Shown here piece after piece: positions 42,639-54,509 of a stretch of DNA of 64,000 nt; position 1 is the stretch's first letter; each line of letters opens with the position of its first letter. Below the pieces are notes generated by a model. The model did no database searches and was not told where the DNA came from. It saw only the letters and a list, made by a program, of their open reading frames with translations. The translations under genes and the position numbers were made by a program. The stretch comes from Antedon mediterranea (lineage: Eukaryota; Echinodermata; Crinoidea; Comatulida; Antedonidae). Location of the stretch: assembly GCF_964355755.1 (NCBI RefSeq), contig NC_092674.1:18428501-18492500 (forward strand), given 5' to 3'.

Positions 42639-45028
42639 GTACGTAAACTGCTTCCATCTAGATGTCATAATGAACACTAGCGCCTGTGTAGCTACCTTCT
42701 TTGTTGTGCCAATGCTCCCATAGTCTTCTAACCCTTCCATGCAATCTTTATAACGATTGTATTTGATGGCAGCTTTCAGGGACATTTCATCAAGGGACAC
42801 GGCCACCACACGTTCACGTTCGTTGAATGTTGCACATCTAATTTGTAATTATGAAAAAGTGGCATCATTAAATCCTGGTTTCACTTCGACTCGTTGTAGC
42901 CACCTTTTCAGTGATCTTGGGTGTGGAAGGACAAACATCTTTCTACAAAACCTGTAAGCCCTGGGACCTTGAAAATGTAACGCCATTGAAAACAAGCGGT
43001 CTTTCACTGTATAACGACGGCCCTTTGGTTTCTTCTTGCCAATTCGTAGTTGACCGGCAAAGAAATCTAAGGCATTAGTACTCATGTAGGTTTTAGCTTT
43101 CTGAATTATACTTTCGATTTGATCACCACCTGCTAGTTCAATGATGGTAGACTGTATCTTCTTCATTTTTGCTTTAAGTCGGCATACCCTCACTCGATAT
43201 TTCAAAGTACTGGAATGTCTTGAAATTGACGGACATGATTGTCTAGCCGGCGTCTCATTTAAGGGTATCGGTATATCTGGAAATAAAAAGAGAACACATG
43301 CATCTGTGATTGAGAATGATAATAATAATAATTATTATTATAATATTAATAATAGTAGTAGTTGGAATCAGTCAGTTAGTTATCCAATCAGTCAATCTAG
43401 ACTTTAATAAATAACATTTTGTGTATAGGGTATATAATGCTTACTTGGAACTTGGCACTCATCTTCAGTCCTGTCTTGTGTTGAAGGAGTCACGGTAGAC
43501 GTCATAGCATAGTTATGATCAGAATGATGACGGGGAGCCCCTACACAAAAACAACAATTAAGAATAAGTACCACGTCACACAACGAAATATTAAATGCCA
43601 ACATAACTTTGTTTTGACAGGCCAAATACGGTAAGTATAAAAAGAGAACATTAATGAACGATATGTTTGTATCAGGAAGAAAATAAGAACTTTCACAATC
43701 TAATTATTGTAATGTATTTTATTAGTACACTAGTACTATATTCACTTACTTGTTTCACTGTGAACAGTCTGTAACGTTCGAACATTGTTTTCTGGAGTTG
43801 GTGTTGCCTCCGAGTGTCTTGTGGGTAATTTACGCCGCACTGTTACTTGGTGTGGTGGATTTGGGACATCAAATATTGTAGGGACTGCATTCCATACAAG
43901 TCTTCTGATGACCATCAGTATTTGAGATTCTTCGAAATGAATATTGCACAAGCGGCAATTACGGTGTAAATAGGAACTTGGTTTCCTTCTCAAATCCGCG
44001 CGTCGTGTGTTCTGGGCACATTTTGCTCACCTGTAAATTAATAATTGTCTAGTGAGTTTTTGCTTTATCATAATTAACGTTTACGTAATTATAGGACGTC
44101 TGCGTGCATGCTAATTGATTTTCAAATTGGTTAGGGCCTAAAGTCAAATACTTAAGCCTAACCTAAAACCACTAACTAACTAACGGTTGAATTTCATAAA
44201 TATTAAGTATAAGATTCAATTAAAAATTGTTTGTTAGGGCTACTCAACGGATAAGTAATATAACCAGGGAACAATAAAAATAGTGTAATTTCACTGTTAT
44301 TATAACTAATGTCCTAGCCTAATAATGATAATAATAATTATTTCATGCGTTAATATAATGTATGTAACGGCTAGTTAAATTAAACGAAATAAAATAACCA
44401 TGAGACAGAAAGCAAATATTAACCATGAGACGGAAAGCATGAAATAATTAAGATCACAATTTGTTTATATTAAGTATTATTATTATTATTATTTGTATAA
44501 TGTAAAAAGAGGGACTACAGCGACATGCCAATTGGGCTTCTTTCGACCAAATTTTTACTTATATGCCAACAATTGTAATGATATAATATTTGGTCAATAA
44601 ATGTTTCTTGAATTGAAAGTTTTAAAAGTTGTTTAAGGTACTAAATTTTAAAGGATAAAGTAATATAACCAGGGAACAGTGAAGAAATTAGTGTAAGTTC
44701 ACTGTTATATAATTAATGTACTAGTAGTAGCCTAATAATGATAATAATAATCATTTCATACCTACGTTTAAATAATAATTATTAATAATAGGCCTACCTA
44801 GCCTAGTTTATTAATATATGTATAAATTGAATACACAGTAAAGTAAGGTTAGTCCCTACATAGCATAGGCCTATGTTAAGATGTATAGGCTACTTATTTA
44901 ATTACATAAATTTACCTGTTCTTGTCTTTGGGAAAATTGTAAAACTTAAGTTCTGGGTTGGCCTTTGAATTGCTTTTACAATTAATTGCAGCACAGTATA
45001 TCCCTCCACTTTTTCTCTTTTCATTCAT
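42639..45028 (-). pseudogene. P/THAP9-like transposase pseudogene
   Basis: Four exon-like segments: 44916-45028 (MNEKRKSGGIYCAAINCKSN, FYNFPKDKN; start of a C2CH THAP zinc finger), 43750-44030 (NTRRADLRRKPSSYLHRNCR, LCNIHFEESQ, AVPTIF; rest of the THAP domain), 43445-43540 (linker) and about 42639-43276. The last holds a coiled-coil-like stretch, MALHFQGPRAYRFCRKMFVL, PHPRSLKRWLQ and VAVSLDEMSLKAAIKYN. The block LPHPRSLKRW...PGF...LDEM is characteristic of P-element and THAP9 transposases. In-frame stops occur at 44027-44029 (TGA, inside the THAP domain) and 42849-42851 (TAA). The C-terminal half of the catalytic region is missing. Non-functional. Confidence 0.8.
44031..44915. other. Intron-like DNA within the P-like transposase
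   Basis: Contains diverged repeats: the phrase ATAACCAGGGAACA occurs near 44260 and 44660, each followed by a GTGTAA.TTCACTGTTAT block. An ATT run lies near 44475. Confidence 0.5.
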
Positions 45029-46113
45029 TGTTTCTTAACCATACAAACTTTGGCGCGACTCCTCAATCCCATTTTCTTAAGAATACTGCGATCGTCACGC
45101 AAAAGTTCGTTACTCGTTTAAGCGAGGGGGCGCACTATAATTTGACGCTTCTAAAGTGTTACGCGTAAACGCGGGAAGTGTCACATCTTTAGTATATAAG
45201 ATCTTTGGTTTCAGGCAATTTTAAGCGTTTAAAAAATTGCCATGAGTGCGCAGATTATTTTGCGCGCACTGCGCGTTAAATGTTATTGCGCACTCTTTTT
45301 GCCCGGTTTCTGTTTTCTTGACTTACTTTTCAACTCGAAATTACGTTATACGAGCACGTCAAAAGTGACAGGCTACGCACGTGTAAATTAAAAAAATATA
45401 AATGTTTTTCAACATTTCAACATTTTTAAACATGTTCAGTAATTTCGGTCAGTTGGTAGGTTGGTCGGTCGGTCGGTAAACAATAATGAGCACGCGACTG
45501 CAGCCATCTATATGGCCTTGTTTTCTTTTGACCTTATATTACATCCATTACAAATATATATACACCCATACACACATTAATAGACATATTTACATTTACG
45601 AATCAGTTTAACATAGTTATTATAAACACATTATAATGATGCTACTTTTTATGTTTTGGCCTTGTATAACGTTTGTTTCATTCCACTATTTCTAAACCTT
45701 AAAGTTCTGTTCTTACTATGTTGGCCATTTACATTTGTTTGTTTACTTATATGTTTGACCGTGTGTTTCAGTCTATGTTTTACCCTAATACATTTATTTC
45801 TATCATGTATTAGTTTTAGTATAGGCCTAGGTGTTTGTTAGTTTTATAATGTATGGCTTTATTATAGGTATGACCTTATGTTTAGCATTATTTCATATAT
45901 AGAATATTATTATAGCAGATGTGTTACAATTATGTGTTCTGCCTAAACTTAATTCAATTGATTTATTACATTCTTACATAACTTTATAGTAACTACTAGT
46001 ACAGTTTTGATTTTCCATTATATGAATGTTTATATAATATATACACTACAGCTTGTACTAGTTTTATATTTTTCTTATTTTATGAATTCTAATAATTTAA
46101 TTTTAACATCATC

Positions 46114-48745
46114 CTATTTTATAACTGCTTTATACTGATTACATGCATATTCATTTTCTATAAGATTTTTTAATTCAAACTTAAACATATTCAAGACACT
46201 TTTTGATTCGTTACCCATCATATTATCTAATAAACAAAGCCTTATGCGGGATTTGTAGATACAAAACGTAAAGATAGATGTTAGTTCATTTACAAGTTTA
46301 TCTTTGGAACCAGTAACTATATCAAACCAATGTATTGGCGTTTCATTTGGAAAGCATTCAACAATAAGATTATTGAATTTTCTCCAAACTAGCTTAATCA
46401 CTTCACACTTAAGTAACATATTTTCTTCGTTTTCTATCACATTCTTACATCTATCGCAAATATTAGTTTTAGACAATTTCCAAATATGTAATCTTTTATA
46501 CAAACAAGTATGCGATGTAAAAGTTTAAAATTGAATTGCGCAACTTTTACCATATGTTTCATATCTTTGACTTTATTATTCCATATTTTGTTCCATACCA
46601 TAGTCTTATTTAAAAACTCTGTTTCCCATTTTACTTGGGAGATTAGCACGGTCTTTAATTCAATTATAAACTTATCATGAAAACCTGTTTTAACATTTGA
46701 TTTGAATAATTCATTTTTAATATCAACATTAACTTGTTCTTTCTCTATTCTAGGTCGTGCCAATACTTCCTTCCATTCAATAGGAATAGCATTCATGAGC
46801 TTGAAGTATTCTATTATCCCATTATGCTTTACTAATAACGTGGGAATTAAATCTCGAAGACTTACAATTGTGTTATTGACAAAAATGTCACCAATTGTTT
46901 TATAGCCCGACTTTAACCAATCTTTGAAGTATAAAGACTTTCCGTCTGACAGTATATGTTTATTTTCCCACAAGGTTTGAGATTTAATTTCCTGTACATT
47001 TTGAGGATCTAACATTTCAATATTATTTATTTTCACAATTGCATTAATCATATTTAAATAAAATTCAGGCATAATTTGTAATTGTTTATGCTTTTCAAAA
47101 TTAAGCTTACTTATCTCTAACTAGATCTAGGTCGTGTCCACAGATGGTTCTCGAATACACAGTAATTTCCGCGTCAAAAAAACTGGCGATTTCAAATGTA
47201 CGTACCGCAGGACTATAAATACATTGTCGTTTTCAGAAACGAATAAATAGACACGAAGGAGAAACTTGTCTTAAAATGAGTCCAAAAAATTTAAACTGTC
47301 CCTGTTATAGTCGATTGAAATAGTAAAGTACATGTAACGATACACAACTACGACGTTTATATTTTTTATAATTACTAATTAATACAATAAACAGTAACCA
47401 CATTCACAGTATAAGAAAATTTCGATTCAAATGGCGACCAAAAATGGTTATTACGTACAGTATTTACAATATTGTCAAAGTATTGCAATGCTATATCTCA
47501 GTTTTAAGTTTATTCTCAAAGGGCCCATAAATTTACCATGTTCCATTCATCGCAAATCAATACATTTGTATAAACGTATATTAAATCTATCAAAATAGTA
47601 TTTTTTTTTTTTTTAATCGGCTTGTCTTCAACATTATGATACTGTACTCGAGCTGTTCAACCGGTTTTCAGCTATTAAAAACAATTATCGTAGGAGGAGA
47701 TAGGAAAATGCGAAGCATCCTCGTATTATTGTGTGCAGGTATTTTTTAAGAGGACATCCATTAGACAGTATATACTACGGTCGGAAAACACCCCTATTTG
47801 GGCAAATCGTTGAACCTAAATTCGTTTTAATTGTCAATAACTAATTATCTAGCTGAATTTAATTAGTAAACAGGGTTACATCTGGTGGTTAAAATCTGTA
47901 CCAAGATTCTAACCAGCTTTATATACCATCGAGTAAACATTCTAGAAATAACGCGCGATTTACCGAATTTTGCCCTTACGTAAATTTATATATAGATGTA
48001 CATTCTATAGGGTACATGTAATATTTTGGAATACATTTCCACTTGCCTGGGTCTTGGCTAAGTAGTCTCTTAACCCAGTTTAGCTTTAACGAGTTCACAA
48101 CTACATAAAAATCAATCATATTAACCCCTCCTTCTTCTATTTTATTTATAAGTGTTTTCCTCTTAATCTTTTCTTTTTTATTTTCCCATAGGAATCTATA
48201 CAATAACATTGGAAATATATGTTTTGGTACATTGATAATACTAGCATTGTATATTAATTTTGAAATTGCTAGACTTTTAATTATTATCATTTTTCCAAAG
48301 AAGGTAAGGTGTCGTTTTTCCCATAGCCTTAAAGTATGTTCTAAATCCATAATTTTATCATCCCAGTTTTTTTTTCACAAATACCTTTTTTATAGCCTAC
48401 ATAAATTCCGAGGAAGTTCACTGGCTCTTTCGTCCAAGTGATACCACAAGGGGGTTGCTAGATTATTTTGAATTGATCCAATCCAGATTCCTTTACATTT
48501 TCCTTTATTTAGCTTTAACCCTGAAATATTACAAAATGCATTGATTTCAGTGAAAAAATATTTTAAGCTATTTTCACCTGTTGTAAAAATCACAGTGTCA
48601 TCAGCGAGCTGAGCTATTTTCACAATATTATCAATATCTTTATTCTCAGGTAATTCAATTCCCTTACACAATGGATTATTCCTTATATTTATTGCCATTA
48701 CCTCGACTACAACAGTAAATAATAGTGCAGACAATGGGCAACCTG
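46114..48745 (-). pseudogene. L1/Tx1-like LINE ORF2 remnant (RT and C-terminus)
   Basis: The 5' part starts at the RT block GCPLSALLFTVVVEVMAINI, then QLADDTVIFTTGENSLKYFF (catalytic ADD retained) and SGLKLNKGKCKGIW. After a frameshift near 48370 comes LRLWEKRHLTFFGKMIIIKS, LYRFLWENKKEKIKRKTLIN and GGVNMID, classic L1-family thumb and connection sequence. After the unknown insertion follow MPEFYLNMI, AIPIEWKEVL and, after another frameshift near 46500, the zinc-knuckle-like region HIWKLSKTNICDRC. Dead: truncated before the first RT motifs and with at least two frameshifts. Confidence 0.85.
47109..47975. mobile_element. Unidentified ~860-bp insertion in the LINE
   Basis: The LINE frame stops after SIYKFT at 47976 and resumes at NFEKHKQLQIMPEF at about 47108. 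The DNA between has no LINE similarity and no clear frame. Inverted ends were not found. Confidence 0.45.
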
Positions 48746-49010
48746 TTCAAGGCAAAACACATTCCAGGCAAGGAAAATGTGTTGGCTGACCTACTGTCTA
48801 GGCTCCATATTAACAAAGCATTGTTATTGGATAAGTCTCTTAGCGCTCATCCTACAGAAGTACAGCATGAGCTGCTTCACATTTAAATGGTTTGCAGTAC
48901 GAAAAGTCCAGCTTGTGCTGCTTCTAAGTACTCAGTCACGAACGATGAAGCTTCTAAATTACTTGGCACAACACATGAAGTCCAGCCTGGACTTACTTAC
49001 TTACGCTAAA
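48743..49010 (+). pseudogene. DIRS-like retroelement RNase H, C-terminal fragment
   Basis: The frame NLFKAKHIPGKENVLADLLS followed by RLHINKALLLD carries the H-x-P-G-x-x-N-x-x-A-D-x-L-S-R motif typical of the end of DIRS/Ngaro RNase H. A following frame (LLLSTQSRTMKLLNYLAQHM) may be the start of the tyrosine recombinase, with frameshifts between. About 55 residues are absent relative to a continuous domain. Confidence 0.65.
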
Positions 49011-49175
49011 CAAGATTAATTTGTATAGTTTATTTTACAGGTTTCTCCATACACCCACAGCAAGGAGCAGCCAATCCCGCTCTGACACCGACAGCGGTCT
49101 CCTTAATCGAATCCTCCCTCGAGAATCTTCGATTTTTTCTAAGGTAAGTAATTATTTGTGCATTGATGTAATTAT

Positions 49176-49880
49176 TATTTACCTCCGCCAAGGAGGTATA
49201 TGTAATCCGTAGCGTGTGTTTGTTACTTGGCCAAATTGAAAATTGGCCAAGTATGTTGATTGGTGCGGTTTGTGTGTGTGTGTGTTTGTTTGTTTGTCAT
49301 CACTCTAGCGCTCACAATTTTGATTCGAATGACTCCAAATTACTACCATACATGTCACCTGGTGCAAGGACGACACTGCCCAATTTTGGTTAAAATCCAG
49401 ACCACGGTCCCAATTCTGGACCACTTTTAAAAATTATATTCAGACCTGCTAGTGTTAAAAGATAGGACAGAATTATCAAAAGCCGGTGAGCAGTCTTAAA
49501 TTAACAAGTAAACTTAAATTGCATTTTCTCGGGAACTACTTGTCCAAAAAACTTCATTTTTTTACAAGAGGCAAGAGTTATAATTTGTGATTTGTAATTT
49601 TAAAACTGAATTAGATTTAATAAAGAGGTTTTTTGATGCGAGTAGTTTACAAAACCTATTTCTTTTCAAATTCACCCGTGTGTTTTTCGCGTTGCTGTTC
49701 TATGGTTAGCAGACCTTTGTTCGTTCAAAGGCTGGTTACATAACCTGTACACCAAACTCTATACACATGATTGTAGTGAAATTAGCCTAAATCACACAGC
49801 ATAAGACACACACTTTTGGTGAAAATTGGGTCAATGTCAGGAGGCCAATTTTGATTTGGCCAAGTATCGCGCTATGCGCG
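49176..49880. repeat. TTGGCCAAGTAT repeat family, copy 1
   Basis: Starts with ACCTCCGCCAAGGAGGTATA, has a TGTGTG/TTTGT run, AGACCTGCTAGTGTTAAAAG, TTGCATTTTCTCGGGAACTA and ends near CAAGTATCGCGCTATGCGCG. No protein frame recognised; unclassified interspersed repeat. Confidence 0.7.
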
Positions 49881-49894
49881 AAGGCTAGTTTGTT

Positions 49895-50430
49895 TGTTAC
49901 TTGGCAAAAAAGAATTTTGCCAAGTATAGTATTCACTTTGTTTGTATGTATGTTTGTATGTTTGTATGTTTGTTTGTTTGTTTGTTTGTTAGCACGATAG
50001 CGCCTACAGTTTTCAAGTTATCGTTCTGAATTTTTTGGTGTAGATAGGTATATATTGTCAGACCATGCCTATTGAAAATCAACAAAATTGGTTTATTAAT
50101 AACTTCACAAATAACAAAAATGATATTATTTTCAGACCGGCTAGTGTTAAAAGATAGGAGACAATTTTCAAAAGCCGGCGAGCAGTCTTAAAGTAACAAG
50201 TGTACTGAAATTGCATTTTCTCGAGAACTACTTGTCCAAAAAACATCATTTTTGTACAAGAGGCAAGAGTTATAAATTGTGATTTTTAATTTTAAAACAA
50301 AAGTTGATTCAGTGTACAGGTTTTTTGATGCGAATAGTTTTAAAAACCTATTTCTTTTCCAATTCACCCGTTTGTTTTTGGCGTTGCTGTTCTATTGTTA
50401 TTCAAATTAAACTATTGTAAGTTGATAAGT
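49895..50430. repeat. TTGGCCAAGTAT repeat family, copy 2
   Basis: Shares AGACCGGCTAGTGTTAAAAG, GCCGGCGAGCAGTCTTAAAG and TCTCGAGAACTACTTGTCCA with copies 1 and 3. Confidence 0.7.
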
Positions 50431-50749
50431 AGTTTTGTTAGTACCAGCGTGTGTCCTTCCTTATTTCATCAGGTATATACTTACAGAACATGCCTATTGA
50501 TTTTCAGGTAAATTGATATATTACTACATGGGTTAAGGCAGAGGCGCCGCAAATCGGTACAGCTTCAAGACACTCCTCGATCATTATTCTGGTCAATCTT
50601 GATTTTAGAAAGGTCATTGTTGCAATGCCGGAGTTGTTTGTATCAAAAAATTATTTAAACAAATTATTAACCCCAGCAGGATTTTAACAATGTAAAGCTA
50701 ATACCTAAAGCAAAACAAATGTATCTTTCAACATGCTCCGAGTCAGTGG
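50431..50749. other. Spacer between repeat copies
   Basis: I see no recognisable feature. Confidence 0.4.
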
Positions 50750-51417
50750 ATATATTTTGCCAAGTATTTCACTCAGTTTCTGAGTGCTTTCATTTGTTTG
50801 TTAGCAGGATTACTCAAAAAGTAATTACAAGATCTTTACCAAAATGAATAGACATATAGATATGTGGTCAAGGACCATTCCATTAAATGTTGGGACCATT
50901 TGGGACCACAGTCCCAATTCTGGACCACTTTTTAGTATACTTTTTTAGACCTGCTAGTGTTAAAAGATAGGACAGAATTTTTCAAAAGCCGGCGAGCAGT
51001 CTTAAAGTAACAAGTAAACTGAAATTGCATTTTCTCGAGAACTACTTGTCCAAAAAACTTCATTTTTTAACAAGAGGCAAATTTGCGATTTGTAATTTTA
51101 AAACATTTTTTGATTTAATGTGCACGTTTTTTGATGCGGGTAGTTTAAAAAACCTATTTCTTTTCAAATTCACTCGTTTGATTTTCGCGTTGCTGTTCTA
51201 TTGTTAGTCGACTGAAGCTATTGTTAATTGAAAGGCTTGTTACATAACCATTACACCAAACTCGCGCATACAAATGCTTGTAATGAAATTAGCCTAAATC
51301 ACAAACAGCATTAAGACACACACAAATATATATATTTTTTTTTTCCGGAGAAATCTTATGTAGGAGAATTTTACAGTAGGCGGAGGTATGCCCTCTCGGA
51401 GTGGCTTTCTAGTTATA
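50750..51417. repeat. TTGGCCAAGTAT repeat family, copy 3
   Basis: Same core, ending CAGTAGGCGGAGGTATGCCC and TCTCGGAGTGGCTTTCTAGT. That end is found reversed at 13165-13215. Confidence 0.7.
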
Positions 51418-51480
51418 TTAATTTATTTAACTGCAGCAGTTTACTTGTCTATTGCAATCTTCTTGAACTTTCTAGGCCTT

Positions 51481-51510
51481 CTTCTTCTTCTTCTTCTTCT
51501 TCTTCTTCGT
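51481..51510. repeat. CTT microsatellite
   Basis: About ten tandem TTC units, followed by a long pyrimidine-rich zone to 51740. Confidence 0.95.
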
Positions 51511-52200
51511 ATTTGGAGCCAACTTCATATGTGAAGACTCTGCTCCTCCAACTCTGTTTTGCTAGCTCTACTGTATTTGGTTGTGTGGTATTATTCTATT
51601 TATTTATTCTTTTAGAGAGAGAAACTGACTCTCTTATTTATTTATAATTATTATTATTATTTTTTTTTCCCTTACTTCTCCTTTCACTTTTCTTTCTCTC
51701 TTTTCTTCTTCTTTTCTTCCCTTTCCCTTTTCTCTTTTTGTTGTTTTACTTATATAAATATATATAATTATTTAATCTATCCTTTATATAATTGTATTGT
51801 ATTCAGACACCTTGTAAAGAGTAAAATAGAGTAAACTGTACCCAACATCAAACACTATGGACGTCTACCATCCGTGCCAACCGTATCACTTTCCTGGGCC
51901 GCTACCTAGGAGAGGCAGAATAAAGTAACTGAATACCCATTTACCCCGCCTCAGCCATCCAGGTGCCCAGCGAGCTGTCACCAAGACAGAAACCCCCAGA
52001 GAGTAAGTTGTGACAAGGTGTACCCTATTTAATTAAGTTTGGACAATAAGGGTTTTTGAATTCTGGTAGATGATTCCAGTCGATGGCAGTGTGTGGAAAG
52101 AATGAATACCTAAAGTAATCAACTGTTGAGTGAGGAATATGGTATGATTGACTGTTCTCTCTCCGACTGGGTCTACAGGTGTTTTTCATGACCAGTTTCA
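51511..52200. other. Pyrimidine-rich DNA and a GC-richer segment
   Basis: 51640-51740 is TTC/CTTT-rich. 51840-52015 is relatively GC-rich and may be a LINE 3' UTR (minus) or a SINE body, but I cannot classify it. Confidence 0.35.
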
Positions 52201-52202
52201 TA

Positions 52203-53439
52203 TCAGCTGCTTGCAGTAGTGTATCTTATCATATGGAACATTAACAGTCGAGCTATCCTCCTCCTCTCTTCCAAGGTTTCCCAACCAAGGACCTTCATCA
52301 TTTCGGTTACACTTGACGTGCGCTTATAGTTGTTGCAGGCAAATCTAGCCGCTCTTCTCTGTACCATTTCAAGTTTACCAATTAAATTGGAATTATATGG
52401 GTCCCAGACGGTGTTAGAATACTCTAATACACAACATTTATATGCAAGGCCTTTTATCCGTTTGTTTCTGACACACACGTTTCGTTGCAAAAAGTTGAGT
52501 GCATTATCTGCCTTGGAAGTTATGGCATCCACATGGGAGTTCCACTTCATATCTTGGGAGATGTTGACGCCAAGGTATTTAGCAACATCAACACTCTTTA
52601 TTTCGCTTCCACATAGGGTGTATTTCTGCTTTACTTTCTTCTTCTTCTTGTTATTGTGAGAAGCTCAATCTTTTCTGGGTGAAACTGCATTTGCCATGTC
52701 CTACCCCATTCTTCAAGTTTGTGGAGATCAGACTGCAGGAGACCGCTATCAGTATTACTTGTAATGGTGGTATATATCATGGTGTCATCAGCAAATAACC
52801 GGATAGTAGAGTTGAGACCACAGCTTATGTCATTGATATAAAAAAAGGAACAAGCACTTATGCACTTTTCCCTTGATCCCATACCATTCCAATTTTGACA
52901 GCAGTCGCTGGTGTCCAACCTTGTCAAACGCTTTGGCAAAGTCAAGTATACAAACATCAGTTTGCAGACCATCCATCATATTTGCTGTGATATCATGTAC
53001 AAATTCTATCAACTGTGTCTCACAGCTCCGCCTTGCTCGAAATCCATGCTGCTTAGAATGTAGAATAGTTTTTAATTCTGCATGGTTCATCAGACTACTG
53101 GTGATAATGTGCTCCATGACTTTAGATGCGATACTTGTCAGGCTAATAGGTCGGTAATTTCTTTTGTCATTATGCTGGCCTTTCTTGAAGATGGGGACAA
53201 TATTTGCATTCTTCCAGTCACTAGGCACAATCCCAGTATCTAAAGATTTCTTGAACAAGCCACAGAATATCGGGGATATTGTTATCTGTTGCAAGTTCTC
53301 GGAGCACTCTTGGGCTTATGTTGTCAGGTCCCGAGGCTTTTGCTGGATGGAGCTCTTTCAGCAATTTGCAGACTCCTTCTTCTGTGATGTTAACTTCTGG
53401 CATGAGCGTGTGTTCGGTAGGTGGGAATGTGTGAGTCAA
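52203..53439 (-). pseudogene. CR1/Jockey-like LINE reverse transcriptase remnant
   Basis: In minus-strand order: VCKLLKELHPAKASGPDNIS, a frameshift near 53260, IVPSDWKNANIVPIFKKG, NYRPISLTSIASKVMEHII, KQHGFRARRSCETQLIEF and ILDFAKAFDKVGHQRLLSKL. Then YINDISCGLNSTIRLFADDT (FADD in the catalytic box), FHPEKIELLTI, KMKWNSHV, YKCCVLEYSNTVWDPYNSN and RAARFACNNYKRTSSVTEMM. The block between GIKGKV and YINDI, which should include P-Q-G-S-x-L-G-P, is deleted, and several frameshifts are present. Dead copy. Confidence 0.88.
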
Positions 53440-53459
53440 GGGACTTTCATGTATAAATG

Positions 53460-54410
53460 TTGACTGAAACTATTGATCTAGCAGCTCGGTTTTCGCTTTA
53501 TCACCGGTTATTAGTCTGACATCATCTTTAATGTCACTGACGCCAGTAAGTAATTTTTCCTATGTTTTATATATTATATTAGGCCGGGCTAGACCATAGT
53601 CCTTATTACAAGGTAGGCCTAGGCCCTCATTCTACAATGTTTTAATATATTTACAGTAATCTGTTTTTTATTATTTTATTTACAGTAGACTTGGCTACTA
53701 CTGTAGGTATTATTTGAAAGTTGCCGTGACACTTATAGGCCACCGTAGCTGCGTCATTAGGCATGTCAGATAGCCTCATTCAACAATTTGGGAGATGGAA
53801 ATCTTCTGTTTTCAAGAAATACATTCGTATTTCATCGTTCAGTTCATAAGGGTCAGTTCCGTGGTTTTTGTTTTGTCTGGGTGGGTGGTGAACCCATCTA
53901 AGGCTGGGTAGTGGCGCTGACACCCAGACTCACTCATGTCTACAGCCAATTTAATATTTTATTGTATTTTAATCAGAACTCAAGTAGATTTATAGATGTA
54001 TATATTTGATGCTTAAATGCAAATTTGTTAACCTAATATTAAGTATTGTTTAGTAAGTAGAGTTTAATACTTTGATTTATACTTTGTTTTAGAATAGTCT
54101 GATTACTGATATCCGTTATGCAGTATTTGATTTATGGTTTCAGATGACATAACGTATAGGGCGTAACCCATTTTATATTATGTAATATAATTACGTTTTA
54201 TACTATAAGTGATTTGTGTTAATATTTGTCATCTATGTTTTACCAATATACACGTTTTAATATTCGTCATTATAATAAATGACATTTCTCTCCAATGATG
54301 GTTTATCTGTGTTTGTTTGTTGTCCTGTTCGCTCGCTAGCGTAACACAAACGAACTTTCTTCTCTGGGTTCTTAAAAGTGTTAGGAACTCAGTTTAAGAC
54401 TTGTTCTACC
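53460..54410. other. Intergenic DNA between the LINE and gene B
   Basis: It contains a short AGGCCTAGG-rich patch (53580-53632) and AT-rich sequence. No gene recognised. Confidence 0.5.
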
Positions 54411-54416
54411 AGAAGA

Positions 54417-54506
54417 ATCGTCGAGGAGTGACTTGAACTTGCGCTTATTTTATTGTATAGCTATGGTTTACGGCATCACTGCCTTAACCGCCCGGCCACT
54501 CGACTC
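54417..54506 (-). repeat. Degenerate tRNA-Leu/Ser-like sequence
   Basis: On the minus strand the A box TGGCCGGGCGGTTAAGG is near-perfect, and AGTTCAAGTC is a B-box-like T loop. The terminal GTCGAG and CTCGAC pair as six acceptor base pairs, with a long variable region. T-stem pairing is lost. It is a pseudo-tRNA or SINE head. Confidence 0.55.
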
Positions 54507-54509
54507 GTC

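Larger units (their letters stand above)
41379..45499 (-). mobile_element. P/THAP9-like DNA transposon (decayed)
   Basis: It begins AGTCGCGTGGACGCGACTCT at 41379 and ends CACGCGACT at 45499, so both termini share AGTCGCGTG in inverted orientation. A GGTCGGTCGGT-rich subterminal zone is present on each side (about 41413-41460 and 45440-45478). It carries a broken P-type transposase gene on the minus strand. P elements have short TIRs and 8-bp target duplications; no duplication was identified, so the exact ends are uncertain. A related end sequence extends ~25 bp beyond 45499 in the copy at 5130. Confidence 0.6.
41058..48745 (-). mobile_element. L1/Tx1-like LINE inserted in the DIRS-like element
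   Basis: A minus-strand LINE whose 3' end is probably the T-run at 41058 (poly(A) on the minus strand) and whose 5' truncated end is at about 48745. It is itself interrupted by a P-like transposon (41379-45499) and by ~860 bp of unknown DNA (47109-47975). Coding remnants lie at 46114-47108 and 47976-48745. The insertion separates the two RNase H fragments of the DIRS-like element. Confidence 0.55.

Noticed and set aside
54417-54506. Possible functional tRNA-Leu or tRNA-Ser gene
   Set aside because: The A box and acceptor pairing are good, but the T stem does not pair and the cloverleaf is incomplete.
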